From Kribbella voronezhensis (lineage in GTDB: Bacteria > Actinomycetota > Actinomycetes > Propionibacteriales > Kribbellaceae), in NCBI RefSeq assembly GCF_004365175.1, contig NZ_SOCE01000002.1, forward strand, positions 62,001-126,000: DNA of 64,000 nucleotides, written 5' to 3'. The notes under the pieces were generated by a model, which was not told the origin of the DNA, made no database searches, and was given only the letters and a program-made list of their open reading frames with translations. Shown here piece after piece: positions 17,164 to 25,640 of the stretch. The translations under genes and the position numbers were made by a program. The number at the start of each line of letters is the position of its first letter. Position 1 is the stretch's first letter.

Positions 17164-17592
17164 GTGGCTGAGACCAGTGATGCGCCGGTTGGAGTCGTGG
17201 AGCGGTTGGGGGAGATTTGCGAGGGGTTCCCGGATGCGTATGAAGAGGATGCGTGGGTGGGCACGCGGTGGCGGATTCGAAAGAGAACGTTTGCGCATGT
17301 GCTGACGATCGTGTCGGGCGTGCCTGCTGCGTACGTCGATGCGGTCGGCGATGGCGGACCGGTGACCTTGATGACATTTCGTGCGGCTGGGCCTGAGCTT
17401 GCTGCGCTGACTACTGTCGGGCACCCGTTCTTCAAGGCGCAGTGGGGCGACGACGTCGTGGGGATCGTGCTCGACGAGGACGAGACCGACTGGGAGGAGG
17501 TGCCGGAATTGCTTGCCGAGAGCTACTGCATCATGGCGCCGAAGGGGCTCGCCCGGCGACTCCGGGAGAGCTTGGTTGCGAAAATCGGCTGA
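17164..17592 (+). CDS. MmcQ/YjbR family DNA-binding-fold protein
   Basis: A 142-residue protein from a GTG start at 17164 preceded by GGAGG. The pattern ERLGEICEGFPDAYEEDAW, then GTRWRIRKRTFAHVL near residue 35, and GHPFFKAQWGDDVVGIVLD with an AESYCIMAPKGLARRL end is that of the MmcQ/YjbR (CyaY-like fold) family, whose usual length is 110-140 residues. The molecular role of the family is not settled. It is intact although both neighbours are pseudogenes, which suggests it is still under selection or the lesions next door are recent. Confidence 0.82.
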   Translation: MAETSDAPVGVVERLGEICEGFPDAYEEDAWVGTRWRIRKRTFAHVLTIVSGVPAAYVDAVGDGGPVTLMTFRAAGPELAALTTVGHPFFKAQWGDDVVGIVLDEDETDWEEVPELLAESYCIMAPKGLARRLRESLVAKIG

Positions 17593-17616
17593 CTCAATGC
17601 CGTACGGGGGGCGTGG

Positions 17617-18166
17617 GTGAGTGAGGGCAAGGTGGTCGGTCTCGTCGCCAGTGGGGCAGGCGGTGTCGAAGACCTGCGGACCGGCCCGGTTGAACCGCTC
17701 GTTGCCTTGGGGCATACAGTCAACCACGCTGCCGCCAACGGCCGCTCGGTGGTTGGAAGACCTGGACGAGATCGGCAAGCTTGAGGCCGTCACCCGGGCT
17801 GCCGGTGCGGTCGGAGCCACGCCTTCCTGGCGAGCCGCTGCCACATCCGAGGGCTGTTGCGTACGTCGTCGCGCCGGGGTCGGCCAACACGGTCGCGAAG
17901 CTGGCGCTCGGTATCGGCGACAACCAGGTGATATCCATGCTCTGCGAGTGCGTCGGCACGACTCCCATGCTGGTGTTCCCCCGAGTGAAGCCGCGCACGT
18001 GCGCCATCCAGCGTGGCGATCACTCCTCGCCGTACTACGAACTGTCGGCGTCCGACTCCTGTACGGCAACGACATCTGGCCGCTCCACGAGCCCCGCTCC
18101 GAGGGCGACCAACGTCCGTTGCCTTGGACCCAGATCGTCGATGCCACGCAGCAGTTGGTGTCCTGA
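17617..18166 (+). pseudogene. Flavoprotein (HFCD/Dfp-like) pseudogene with three frameshifts
   Basis: A single family can be read only by changing frame three times. The GTG at 17617 opens VVGLVASGAGGVEDLRTGPV; a second frame carries TAARWLEDLDEIGKLEAVT (about 17735-17790); a third carries GLPVRSEPRLPGEPLPHPRA and YVVAPGSANTVAKLALGIGD (about 17800-17985); the second frame returns with AAHVRHPAWRSLLAVLRTVG, WPLHEPRS and LPWTQIVDATQQLVS to the stop at 18166. These blocks, in this order, are typical of the flavoprotein family related to phosphopantothenoylcysteine decarboxylase, including the APxSANTxAKLAxGIGD flavin/substrate motif. None of the fragments could fold alone. Lies just downstream of the MmcQ-like gene on the same strand. 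Confidence 0.82.
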
Positions 18167-18221
18167 GGACCAGCAGGCGGTGGCGATTTCGTAGTACGGA
18201 ATCCTGCGGCCTGTCGTCGGG

Positions 18222-18857
18222 CTAGCGGTGGGGCTCGGGTCCTAATGGCGAGTTCCGACCAGTGGGAGCTCTTGGGGAAGTGTCGTGCCGGGGCGCGTTG
18301 ACTGCTCCGCGAGCGGGAGCGAGGCCAGACGATGCGGCCAGGGCCGTGCGCATGTCGGGTGGCAAGGGTAGGCGAACAGGGGCCGTTCCGCCTGGACCGC
18401 GTGAGCCGAATCGCGGCCGAAGACCAGAGACGCCGTCCAAGGACGGGAGTCTGACGCCTAATCCGCGTCCGAGGCGGGCAGCGGCCTCTTTGAACGGGCG
18501 GTCACCACCCCTGTGGGAGAAGGAGATCACCTCGCGGTACGGCGGACCGCCGTCCTCCGGCTCGAATTCCCGGTAGAGCAGGCGATGTGAGGGACCGAGC
18601 TCGCGGTTGCTTCGCGTCTCGTTCACGACGGGAAGCTTGATCTCCGCGCAGTCTCGGAGATCGTGATGGTCCGGCGAGTAGCCGAGGCGTTTGCCGTCGA
18701 AGCCCTCCTCCTCGCCGTTCGCGATCGCTCGCAGGCCGGCCTTGAGAGCGCGGAACTCACGCTCACGCAGGCCACCCGGCTGAGTTTTCGCGGCAATGCT
18801 GAGCGCGGCCAGTTGTTGGAGCACTTCCCGTCGCATCAGCAGCCGGTACTGCGTCAT
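18222..18857 (-). CDS. Toxin-like protein of a toxin-antitoxin pair
   Basis: 211 residues; its ATG overlaps the antitoxin stop (18854-18857). The first 135 residues form a conserved block (YRLLMRREVLQQLAALS, FDGKRLGYSPDHHDLRDCAE, GPSHRLLYREFEPEDGGPPY, VISFSHRGGDRPFKEAAARLG) seen in actinobacterial proteins paired with Phd/YefM-like antitoxins, which have a RelE/ParE-like length and basic character. The remaining 75 residues are Pro/Gly/Arg-rich without family features, and may come from loss of the original stop. Toxin activity, probably on RNA or the ribosome, is inferred from the pairing only. Confidence 0.68.
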   Translation of the reverse strand: MTQYRLLMRREVLQQLAALSIAAKTQPGGLREREFRALKAGLRAIANGEEEGFDGKRLGYSPDHHDLRDCAEIKLPVVNETRSNRELGPSHRLLYREFEPEDGGPPYREVISFSHRGGDRPFKEAAARLGRGLGVRLPSLDGVSGLRPRFGSRGPGGTAPVRLPLPPDMRTALAASSGLAPARGAVNAPRHDTSPRAPTGRNSPLGPEPHR

Positions 18858-19210
18858 CGCGGCTTGCGGAACTCGGAATCATCCACCTCTTCGTCGAGAT
18901 CCCAGCCGATCTCGGCTGCAGCCTCCTCCAGCGGGATGGAAGGCTGAGGATCCGCCAAGCGCTGCCTTGCTGTGTCGTACATGTGCTTGAAGCCGTCCTC
19001 GTCGGTTGCGAGGGCATCCAGGCGTTGCCAGAGCGCCCACGGGATGACTACGCCTTCTGGCTGGCCGGCGTCGCCGAAGACCATTGGTTCGGACTCGCCG
19101 GAGCGGAAGAGACGGAGAAGGTTCGGCAGGAGCCGGGCAGCCTCCGAGGTCGCGATGACCCAGACACGATCTCCGTTGGGAAGCAGATGCTCTGTCTCCG
19201 GGTGGTCCAT
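18854..19210 (-). CDS. Phd/YefM-like antitoxin
   Basis: 118 residues from the ATG at 19210, chosen because AGAGGA sits six bases upstream; a longer reading to 19279 has no similarity. The segment SEPMVFGDAGQPEGVVIPWA matches the Phd/YefM antitoxin core (EPLVFGxxxxPEAVVxP), which binds operator DNA. The acidic C-terminus (EEAAAEIGWDLDEEVDD) would wrap and neutralise the toxin encoded immediately downstream. A possible -10 (TATTCT, minus strand 19244-19239) lies 29 bases ahead of the ATG. A lone perfect DnaA-box sequence, TTATCCACA, sits at 19272-19280 just upstream of it. Confidence 0.72.
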   Translation of the reverse strand: MDHPETEHLLPNGDRVWVIATSEAARLLPNLLRLFRSGESEPMVFGDAGQPEGVVIPWALWQRLDALATDEDGFKHMYDTARQRLADPQPSIPLEEAAAEIGWDLDEEVDDSEFRKPR

Positions 19211-19382
19211 GGAAGTCCTCTCTCTTGGACGCTTGAACAGAATAGAGCCGCCAGGCCGACTGGATCGGGAGTTATCCACAGGGGCCGGCGGGTGACATTG
19301 CGATCGGATGCGGAGTGGGTGAGGGGCGTTTACGCTGGTTGGAGGTTACTGAGCGTGAGCGAGGCGGGCCGGAGGAGGGGCG

Positions 19383-20405
19383 ATGTTTGGGGGTGGGGAC
19401 TTCGGCACGCTGGTGGCGCTGCGGGCTAAGCAGGGGGAGGTTTGGGCGCTTGAGGCTGTGCGGGACGGGGGCGGCGTAGCCATTGCTTCAGTTTGATGGG
19501 GGAAGTGACGGGCAGCTCGACAATGTGGAGAAGGTTGCGCGTTGGTTGTACGGGCTCGGGCGGTTGATCTTGGTGGATGCTGCTGATCAGCCGGGGGCGC
19601 TCAGCTTTGGTGGGGAAGAGCATGGTGGGCTTGGGGCGTTGGCTGACAGGTTGTCTGGGTCCGATGAGCTGTTCGGTGGGCAGATTCCGTTCGTTCCGAT
19701 CGCTCGCGGGGATATGCCGGCTGGTCGGATCAAGTGGATCGGGCGGTTGGGTAAGGAGCTTGGAGCGGGTGGGGCGATTAGGGTGGGCAGGGACTGGGCG
19801 ACGTCGGAGGACGTCGATCGCATCGTCGGCCATCTCGAACTGGACGTTACGCAGATCGATCTGATCGTGGATCTGCAGTATCTCGACTTCTGCAGTCCGC
19901 AGCTCGTGGAGTGGACGTTGGCGACGTTCGCAGCTCTGCGACGCTCGGACGGTTTCGGTCGATGACGACCTTGAGTGGCTCGGTTCCGTCGACGTTGGAG
20001 CAGACTGCGCTGTGGGAGCGGCCTCGGTTCGAGGAAGAGCTCTGGCGTGCTGTGACGGCAGGCGGCGGGCACGGGATTCGGCTCGGTGATTACGGCGTCG
20101 TTCATCCCAACCCCGGACCGTAGTTTCCCAGTAAGCACGTGAACCTGAAGTACACCTGCGCTGATCACTGGTTGTTCGTCAGGGAGCGGGTGAGGGAGCA
20201 AGTAGGTCGAGGACCGACTCTGCAGATTGTTTGTCGGGACCTCGTCCAGTCGGGCAGCTTTTCGGGGCCGCAGTACTCGTGGGGTGATGAAGAGATCGCC
20301 AGCGCTGCGAGCGGTGGAGGCAAGAGTCTTGGCTCGACCAGTAAGCCGGTGGCGATCGGGACATCACACCATCTCGCTTACCTGGCTTCTCTGACTACAG
20401 CTTGA
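19383..20405 (+). pseudogene. Beta family (sce7725-type) protein pseudogene
   Basis: The ATG at 19383 opens FGTLVALRAKQGEVWALEAV, the typical start of T4 beta-like/sce7725 proteins (xLRAKQGExxAL). After a frame change near 19485 the same family continues through GALADRLSGSDELFGGQIPF, VDRIVGHLELDVTQIDLIVD and the stop at 19965. A second frame change brings LSGSVPSTLEQTALWERPRF and IRLGDYGVVHPNPGP, then an in-frame TAG at 20121-20123, then VNLKYTCADHWLFVRERV, DLVQSGSFSGPQYSWGD and TSHHLAYLASL to 20405. The family is about 340 residues, which fits the span. Its role is unknown; members often sit in mobile or defence-associated DNA. Confidence 0.8.
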
Positions 20406-20411
20406 GGCCGG

Positions 20412-21239
20412 CTAGCGGGTTGGGCGGAGGGCGGTGATGGCGAAGCGTTCGACGGATTGAACGTGGCCGCCGGTTGAGGTGATGAGGGTTAGGGCTGGGT
20501 CGGTTGCGCCTTTGTAGGTGACTCGGGCTGACCATGGGTGGCTGGTGCCGCCGGTGGGGACGCAGCAGAAGTCGCCGATCGGGTTGGGGGAGGAGGGCTG
20601 TCTGACTGTTAGCCGGATGGTCTCGTCTACGCCTGTGATCAGCCCGCTTGCGGTCAGCGGGGAGGTGACGGTGGCGCCGTAATGGGGGTGGTCGAGGGTG
20701 AGGGTGGTGTCGACTGTGCCCACGACTTCCCAGGGGGCGTCTGTGCCCTGGCCGATGCGGGACAGGTGGAGTACGGCGGCGACGCCGGCAGCATGGCCTA
20801 CGGCGATGCGGGCCTCGTTTCTCTGGACTGTGCTCGATACGACTTTGTTGATGTCGGTGAAGCCGAGGAAAGCGGTGGTGAAGGAGAGGGCGGTCTGTTC
20901 TGGGTCCAGGTGCCACGGTTGTTGACCGCCTTCGCGGTAGGCGCGCTGCCAGGCGGCGGCCGCGGCTGTCGAGGTGAAGGGCCACAGCGGCTGGTATCGG
21001 AAAGGCGTGGCCGAAACAGACGGGCTAGGAGAAACTGGGACGCCGGGTGTAGAGGTGGGCGCGGTGGCCGGCGTACTGCGTGCCGGCAGCGGAAGCGCGG
21101 GCTGGCTCGAGGTCGACGGGCCTCTGAGATACACAACGGCGAGTCCGGCCAGCAGCGCGGAGAGCGCCGTGATCAGTACGGCGGCAGCGACGATGGCCGC
21201 TGGGCGTCGCGAGCCTGCCGAGCGACCGTTCTGTGTCAT
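20412..21239 (-). CDS. Membrane-anchored exported protein
   Basis: 275 residues from the ATG at 21239 (GGGAGAC upstream). It has a basic N-terminus, one hydrophobic segment at about residues 13-35 (AAIVAAAVLITALSALLAG), and then a Pro/Ser/Thr-rich linker to residue 80, so it is anchored with the C-terminal part outside the cell. The extracellular part has two regions: a helical one (WPFTSTAAAAAWQRAYREGG) and a beta-rich one with SPLTASGLITGVDETIRLTV, which recalls Gmad2-like Ig domains, and a Cys-Cys pair (GDFCCVPTGG). I cannot name a family. It is divergent from the LacI gene and shares the operator-bearing intergenic region. Confidence 0.72.
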   Translation of the reverse strand: MTQNGRSAGSRRPAAIVAAAVLITALSALLAGLAVVYLRGPSTSSQPALPLPARSTPATAPTSTPGVPVSPSPSVSATPFRYQPLWPFTSTAAAAAWQRAYREGGQQPWHLDPEQTALSFTTAFLGFTDINKVVSSTVQRNEARIAVGHAAGVAAVLHLSRIGQGTDAPWEVVGTVDTTLTLDHPHYGATVTSPLTASGLITGVDETIRLTVRQPSSPNPIGDFCCVPTGGTSHPWSARVTYKGATDPALTLITSTGGHVQSVERFAITALRPTR

Positions 21240-21307
21240 GGCTGTCTCCCTCGTAACGAGGAAACACCATGAACAGCCGTCGTGGCAGAGCCAAGCGCCA
21301 AGAGGTC

Positions 21308-21325
21308 TGGAAAAACGATTTGGCA
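21308..21325. promoter_or_regulatory. LacI-type operator, copy 1
   Basis: TGGAAAAACGATTTGGCA is an imperfect palindrome centred on CG, the usual form of LacI/GalR-family operators. It is repeated with one mismatch 67 bp downstream. A possible -35 (TTGACA, 21333-21338) lies between the copies. The site is also upstream of the divergent exported-protein gene. Confidence 0.6.
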
Positions 21326-21374
21326 CGACATCTTGACAGCCCGGATCGAGCACGCGACTGTTGTCCCCAATAGT

Positions 21375-21392
21375 TGGAAAAACGATTGGGCA
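21375..21392. promoter_or_regulatory. LacI-type operator, copy 2
   Basis: TGGAAAAACGATTGGGCA matches copy 1 at 17 of 18 positions and ends six bases before the lacI-like ATG at 21398. Paired sites around the promoter suggest autoregulation, possibly by looping. A TTG within this site at 21374 is unlikely to be the real start codon. Confidence 0.6.
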
Positions 21393-21397
21393 AAGAG

Positions 21398-22423
21398 ATG
21401 TCGCAGGCCAAGGTGTCGATCAAGGATGTGGCGGCGCATGCCGGGGTGTCGGTCACGACCGTGTCACATGTCCTCAACGACACGCCCGGGAAGCGGATCA
21501 CCGACACCACGCGGGATCGGGTCCGTCAGTCCGCGGCTGAGCTCGGCTATGCGCCGAGCAGCATGGCGCGGAACCTGCGGCTTCAGCGGTCGCAGATGCT
21601 GGCCTTGGTCAGCGACGAGATCGCGACGACGCCATACGCCGGGCGGATGATCCTTGGCGCTCAGGAGGCCGCGTCGAAGGCCGGGTGGTTGCTGATGCTG
21701 GTCAACACCGGGTCGGACAGCGAGTTCGAGGCGGCCGAGATCCGGGCGCTTCGGCAGCGGCAGGTCGACGGCCTTCTCTACGCGACGATGTATCACCAAG
21801 AGATTGAGCTGCCGGAGGCGGTGGGCGATGTGCCGACCGTCCTGCTCGATGCGCGATCGTCGGACGACACTGTGCCTTCGGTGGTGCCGGACGAGGTCGC
21901 CGGCGGAAGAACTGCCACCGAGGAGCTGATCCGCCACGGGCATACCAGGATCGGCTTTCTCAACAACATCGACGACATCCCTGCCACGCACGGCCGGCTC
22001 GAGGGATACCAGCAGGCCTTGCAGGCGGCCGGCCTGACGTTCGACCCGCAGCTGGTGGTTGCCGGCAGGTCGGACACCGTCGGCGGGTTCCAGGCCGCAC
22101 AACAGTTGCTAGAGGCAACTACAAGACCGACGGCGGTTTTCTGCTTCAACGACCGGATGGCCATGGGCGTCTATCACGTCGCGGCCGAGCTCGGTCTGCG
22201 TATACCTCAGGACCTCTCGGTGGTGGGGTTCGACAACCAGGAACTCATCGCCGATGGACTCCGCCCGGGGTTGACCACCGTCGCCCTGCCTCATTACGAG
22301 ATGGGCGCTTGGGCCGTGGATGCCCTGATCGCACGTATCGAGGGACGGGAAAGCGACGGTGCGGAGCACGCGGCTCTGGACTGTCCGCTGGTGGTCCGCA
22401 AATCCGTGGACCGACCCAGCTGA
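21398..22423 (+). CDS. LacI family transcriptional regulator of a sugar operon
   Basis: 341 residues from the ATG at 21398. The N-terminus is a standard LacI HTH and hinge (VSIKDVAAHAGVSVTTVSHV, then GYAPSSMARNLR). The periplasmic-binding-protein-like sensor domain follows (VDGLLYATMYHQEIELP, HGHTRIGFLNN, CFNDRMAMGVYHVA, RIPQDLSVVGFDN), ending near residue 330. It should repress in the absence of its sugar ligand. Twin operators lie at 21308-21325 and 21375-21392. The ABC importer and GH32-like enzyme follow on the same strand about 100 bp downstream, so the ligand is probably a fructoside or related oligosaccharide. No strong ribosome-binding site is seen apart from AAAGAG directly before the ATG. 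Confidence 0.92.
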   Translation: MSQAKVSIKDVAAHAGVSVTTVSHVLNDTPGKRITDTTRDRVRQSAAELGYAPSSMARNLRLQRSQMLALVSDEIATTPYAGRMILGAQEAASKAGWLLMLVNTGSDSEFEAAEIRALRQRQVDGLLYATMYHQEIELPEAVGDVPTVLLDARSSDDTVPSVVPDEVAGGRTATEELIRHGHTRIGFLNNIDDIPATHGRLEGYQQALQAAGLTFDPQLVVAGRSDTVGGFQAAQQLLEATTRPTAVFCFNDRMAMGVYHVAAELGLRIPQDLSVVGFDNQELIADGLRPGLTTVALPHYEMGAWAVDALIARIEGRESDGAEHAALDCPLVVRKSVDRPS

Positions 22424-22527
22424 TCACCACGTAACAGCGGGGCCATCGACGCCCGCCGCTGCCACAGACACGCAGTACCGGCAGACCTTGCCTTGGTTCG
22501 GCCTGCCCGAAAACGAAGGGAAAGACC

Positions 22528-23832
22528 ATGCAACAAATCACCAAGCGGAGTATCGGCGCAGTCGCCCTGGTTTGCGCGGCTGCCGTCGGTCTGCAGGCCT
22601 GCTCCTCGGGCTCTTCGGACAGCGGTTCGACCACCGAGGGCGGAGTCACCACGCTCGAGCTGTGGACGCACAACGGCGGCAACCCCGTCGAGCTGGCGGT
22701 GAACAAGAAGGTGGTCGACGCGTTCAACGCGAGCCAGAGCAAGTACAAGGTGAAGCTGCAGTCCTTCCCGCAGGCCGCCTACAACGATGCGGTCACCGCA
22801 GCCGCGGCAGCCAAGAAGCTGCCCTGCGTGATGGACATCGACGGCCCGAACGTGCCGAACTGGGCCTGGGCAGGCTATCTCCAGCCGCTCGATCTGCCGA
22901 GCGGATTCTTCGACAAGCAGTTGCCGAGCACGCTCGGCAAGGTCGACAACAAGCTCTACTCCTTCGGTCACTACGACGTCGCGATGAACCTGACCGCTCG
23001 CAAGTCGGTGCTGACGCAGTACGGCATCAGGATCCCGACGATCGACAAGCCGTGGACCGGCGAGGAGTTCGACGCCGCGGTCGGGAAGATCAAGGCGGGC
23101 GGCAAGTACGCGTACCCGCTCGACCTCGGCACGGCCGGGACCGGCGAGTGGATTCCGTACGCCTACTCGCCGATGTTGCAGAGCTTTGGCGGTGACCTGG
23201 TGAACCGCGACGGCTACCAGACGGCGAAGGGTGCTCTGAACGGGCCGGACGCCCTCAAGTGGGCGACGTGGTTCCGCAGCATGATCACCAAGGGCTATGC
23301 TCAGCAGAAGTCCGGCAAGGACTCGGCCGTGGACTTCGTCAACGGCAAGAGCGCGATCATGTGGAACGGCAGTTGGGCCGCGGACACGGTCACCAAGAAG
23401 TACGGCGCCGATGTGGTCTTCCTGCCGCCGCCGGACTTCGGCAAGGGCCCGAAGATCGGTGGCGCCTCCTGGCAGTGGGGCATGTCGTCGGCCTGCGCGG
23501 CCAAGGACGGCGCGCTGGAATACCTCAAGTTCTCGGCCAAGCCGCAGTACTACGTCGACTACGCGAAGGCACTCGGCCTGATCCCGGCGAACACCGATGC
23601 GGCGGCACAAGTACCGGCGTACGCGCCAGGCGGCAAGTACCGGATCTTCCTCGAACTGTCGCAGAAGTACGCCGAGGTGCGACCGGTCACGCCGGCGTAC
23701 CCGTTCATCTCCTCGACGTTCCAGAAGGCCGTCTCGGACATCCTGGCCGGCGGTGACGCCCAGAAGATCCTCGACAAGGCAGCCGCCGACATCGACAGCA
23801 ACATCAAGTCCAACGGCAACTACGCGTACTGA
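22528..23832 (+). CDS. Sugar ABC transporter substrate-binding lipoprotein
   Basis: 434 residues. The N-terminus is a lipoprotein signal: Lys-Arg, a hydrophobic run, then lipobox LQAC with the lipid-modified Cys25, followed by a Ser/Gly linker. The mature part is a cluster-B (MalE-like) solute-binding protein: TTLELWTHNGG, KLPCVMDIDGPNVPNWAWAG, FVNGKSAIMWNGSWA, and a C-terminal FISSTFQKAVSDILAGGDA helix. It captures an oligosaccharide outside the membrane and delivers it to the two permeases encoded next, one base away. GGGAAAGACC precedes the ATG. No ATPase gene is in this operon, so a shared MsiK-type ATPase elsewhere is expected. Confidence 0.92.
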   Translation: MQQITKRSIGAVALVCAAAVGLQACSSGSSDSGSTTEGGVTTLELWTHNGGNPVELAVNKKVVDAFNASQSKYKVKLQSFPQAAYNDAVTAAAAAKKLPCVMDIDGPNVPNWAWAGYLQPLDLPSGFFDKQLPSTLGKVDNKLYSFGHYDVAMNLTARKSVLTQYGIRIPTIDKPWTGEEFDAAVGKIKAGGKYAYPLDLGTAGTGEWIPYAYSPMLQSFGGDLVNRDGYQTAKGALNGPDALKWATWFRSMITKGYAQQKSGKDSAVDFVNGKSAIMWNGSWAADTVTKKYGADVVFLPPPDFGKGPKIGGASWQWGMSSACAAKDGALEYLKFSAKPQYYVDYAKALGLIPANTDAAAQVPAYAPGGKYRIFLELSQKYAEVRPVTPAYPFISSTFQKAVSDILAGGDAQKILDKAAADIDSNIKSNGNYAY

Positions 23833-23833
23833 C

Positions 23834-24775
23834 ATGTCTGCCACCACAGCTCCCCGACAAGTCGCCGAACAAGCGATTCCACGACAGGTCCGTACGGCGA
23901 ACGCCCGGTCGCGCGAGACCCTGATCGGTGCCGCGATGGCATCGCCCGCCGTCATCCTGCTGGTCGTCTTCTTCCTCGTACCCGTGGCCCTCGCCTTCGG
24001 GCTCGCCTTCACCAACGCCCGGCTGATCTCGCCGAGACCGCCGCGATTCGTCGGCGCGGACAACTTCATCAGGCTCTTCGGTGACAGCTTCTTCTGGGCA
24101 TCGTTGCGCAATACGGCGTACTTCGCGGTCGTCGTCGTCCCCGTCCAGGCCGGGCTCGCGCTGGTCCTGGCGCTGCTGGCCAACGCCAAGGTCCGCGGGA
24201 CGAACTTCTTCAGGACCGTGTACTTCGCTCCCGTAGTGACGTCGATGGTGGTGATCTCGCTGCTCTGGCGGTTCATCTACCAGCCGGACGGGCTGCTGAA
24301 CCAGATCATCTCGGCGGTCACCTTCGGGCACTCGCACGGGACCGACTGGCTGAACAATCCCACCACCGCGATGCCGGCGATCATGTTCATGTCGGTCTGG
24401 CAGGCCGTCGGGTTCCACATGATCATCTGGCTGGCGGGCCTGCAGACCATCCCGCGGGACCTGTACGAGGCCGCGTCGCTCGATGGCGCCTCTGCGTGGA
24501 AGACGTTCACTCACGTCACCTGGCCGAGTCTGCGGGCGACCCGGACCTTCATTCTCATCACCATCACTATCGGCGCGCTGAGTCTGTTCACCCAGATCAA
24601 CGTGATGACCCAGGGTGGGCCGCTCGACCGGACGACCACCGTGGTCTTCATGGCGGTCCGGGCGGGGTACGAACAACAGTCCACCGGCTACGCGGCGGCG
24701 GTCTCGCTGGTGTTCTTCGTGCTCGTGCTGACCGTCTCAGGGGTCCAGCGCTTCCTGACCAGAGAGAAGGCCTGA
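23834..24775 (+). CDS. Sugar ABC transporter permease (MalF type)
   Basis: 313 residues from the ATG at 23834, one base after the binding-protein stop. A cytoplasmic head of about 35 residues is followed by six hydrophobic segments; the first is SPAVILLVVFFLVPVALAFG. The EAA loop that contacts the ATPase is visible as EAASLDGASAWKTFTHVTWP near residue 215. The FxGxxNFIRLFGD segment after the first membrane span is typical of carbohydrate-uptake (CUT1) inner-membrane components. It forms a heterodimer with the next gene product. Confidence 0.93.
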   Translation: MSATTAPRQVAEQAIPRQVRTANARSRETLIGAAMASPAVILLVVFFLVPVALAFGLAFTNARLISPRPPRFVGADNFIRLFGDSFFWASLRNTAYFAVVVVPVQAGLALVLALLANAKVRGTNFFRTVYFAPVVTSMVVISLLWRFIYQPDGLLNQIISAVTFGHSHGTDWLNNPTTAMPAIMFMSVWQAVGFHMIIWLAGLQTIPRDLYEAASLDGASAWKTFTHVTWPSLRATRTFILITITIGALSLFTQINVMTQGGPLDRTTTVVFMAVRAGYEQQSTGYAAAVSLVFFVLVLTVSGVQRFLTREKA

Positions 24776-24776
24776 C

Positions 24777-25640
24777 ATGAAACGCGTGCTGCCCTTGCAG
24801 TTGGGGCGGTCGGTGCTGGTGATCTTCTTCGCGTTCCCGATCGTCTTCATGCTCATCTCGTCCTTCAAACCGGACGCGCAGATCTTCGCCGACCTGACCT
24901 CGCTCAAGGCGATCCTGCCGGTCGGCGACATCTCGCTGGACAACTACCGCGGCGTCTTCCACCGCGTGCCGGCCGAGCGGCTACTGCTCAACTCGGTCGG
25001 CATCTCCCTGGTGACGGTTGCCTTGGGCATCTTGATCAACAGTATGGCGGCGTTCGCGCTGTCCCGGATGCGGTGGCGCGGGCGGCGCGTAGTACTGGCC
25101 GCCATCATCGCGACCTTGATCGTGCCGTTCGAGACCTTCGCGCTGCCGTTGGTGTGGTGGGTCAACAAGCTGCCCTGGTTGGAGGTGCACGGTTTCCACC
25201 TGACGCTGACGTCGGGCTGGCTGGACACGTACCACGTGCAGATCCTGCCGTTCGTGGCCAACGCCTTCTCGATCTACCTCTTCTTCCAGTACTTCAGCAG
25301 CATCCCCGTCGAGCTCGACGAGGCCGCGCGGATGGACGGCGCCGGTTGGTTCGGTATCTACCGCCGCGTGGTGATGCCACTGTCCGGACCCGCGATCGCG
25401 ACCGTCGCGATCCTGACCTTCCTGCCCGCGTGGAACTCCTACCTGTGGCCGCTGATGGTGGTGCAGAGTGAGGACCTGCGTCCGGTGATGGTCGGCATCC
25501 AGTACTTCTTCCAGCTCAACGTCTCCTGGGGGCAGATCATGGCCTACGCCTCGATGATCACCGTGCCGGTCCTCGTCCTGTTCGTCGCATTCCAGCGCGC
25601 CTTCATCGGCAGTATCGCCTCCGCGGGGGTGAAGGGCTGA
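24777..25640 (+). CDS. Sugar ABC transporter permease (MalG type)
   Basis: 287 residues from the ATG at 24777, one base beyond the stop of the first permease. Six membrane spans are apparent, beginning with SVLVIFFAFPIVFMLISSFK. The EAA loop reads DEAARMDGAGWFGIYRRVVM near residue 180. A PAWNSYLWPLMV segment near the C-terminus is characteristic of MalG-like subunits. The stop codon overlaps the ATG of the glycosidase gene by one base, so the importer and enzyme are co-translated. Confidence 0.93.
   Translation: MKRVLPLQLGRSVLVIFFAFPIVFMLISSFKPDAQIFADLTSLKAILPVGDISLDNYRGVFHRVPAERLLLNSVGISLVTVALGILINSMAAFALSRMRWRGRRVVLAAIIATLIVPFETFALPLVWWVNKLPWLEVHGFHLTLTSGWLDTYHVQILPFVANAFSIYLFFQYFSSIPVELDEAARMDGAGWFGIYRRVVMPLSGPAIATVAILTFLPAWNSYLWPLMVVQSEDLRPVMVGIQYFFQLNVSWGQIMAYASMITVPVLVLFVAFQRAFIGSIASAGVKG

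Noticed and set aside
19272..19280. Perfect DnaA box as evidence for a replication origin
   Set aside because: Single site, no cluster, no AT-rich unwinding element and no dnaA/dnaN/rep genes nearby.
21374..21397. TTG start for the LacI-type regulator
   Set aside because: The TTG is inside operator copy 2, and LacI proteins begin close to the IKDVA motif, as the ATG at 21398 gives.
22294..24276. 660-residue leftward open frame across the ABC operon
   Set aside because: Entirely antisense to the substrate-binding protein and permease genes, which have signal peptide, lipobox and EAA motifs.
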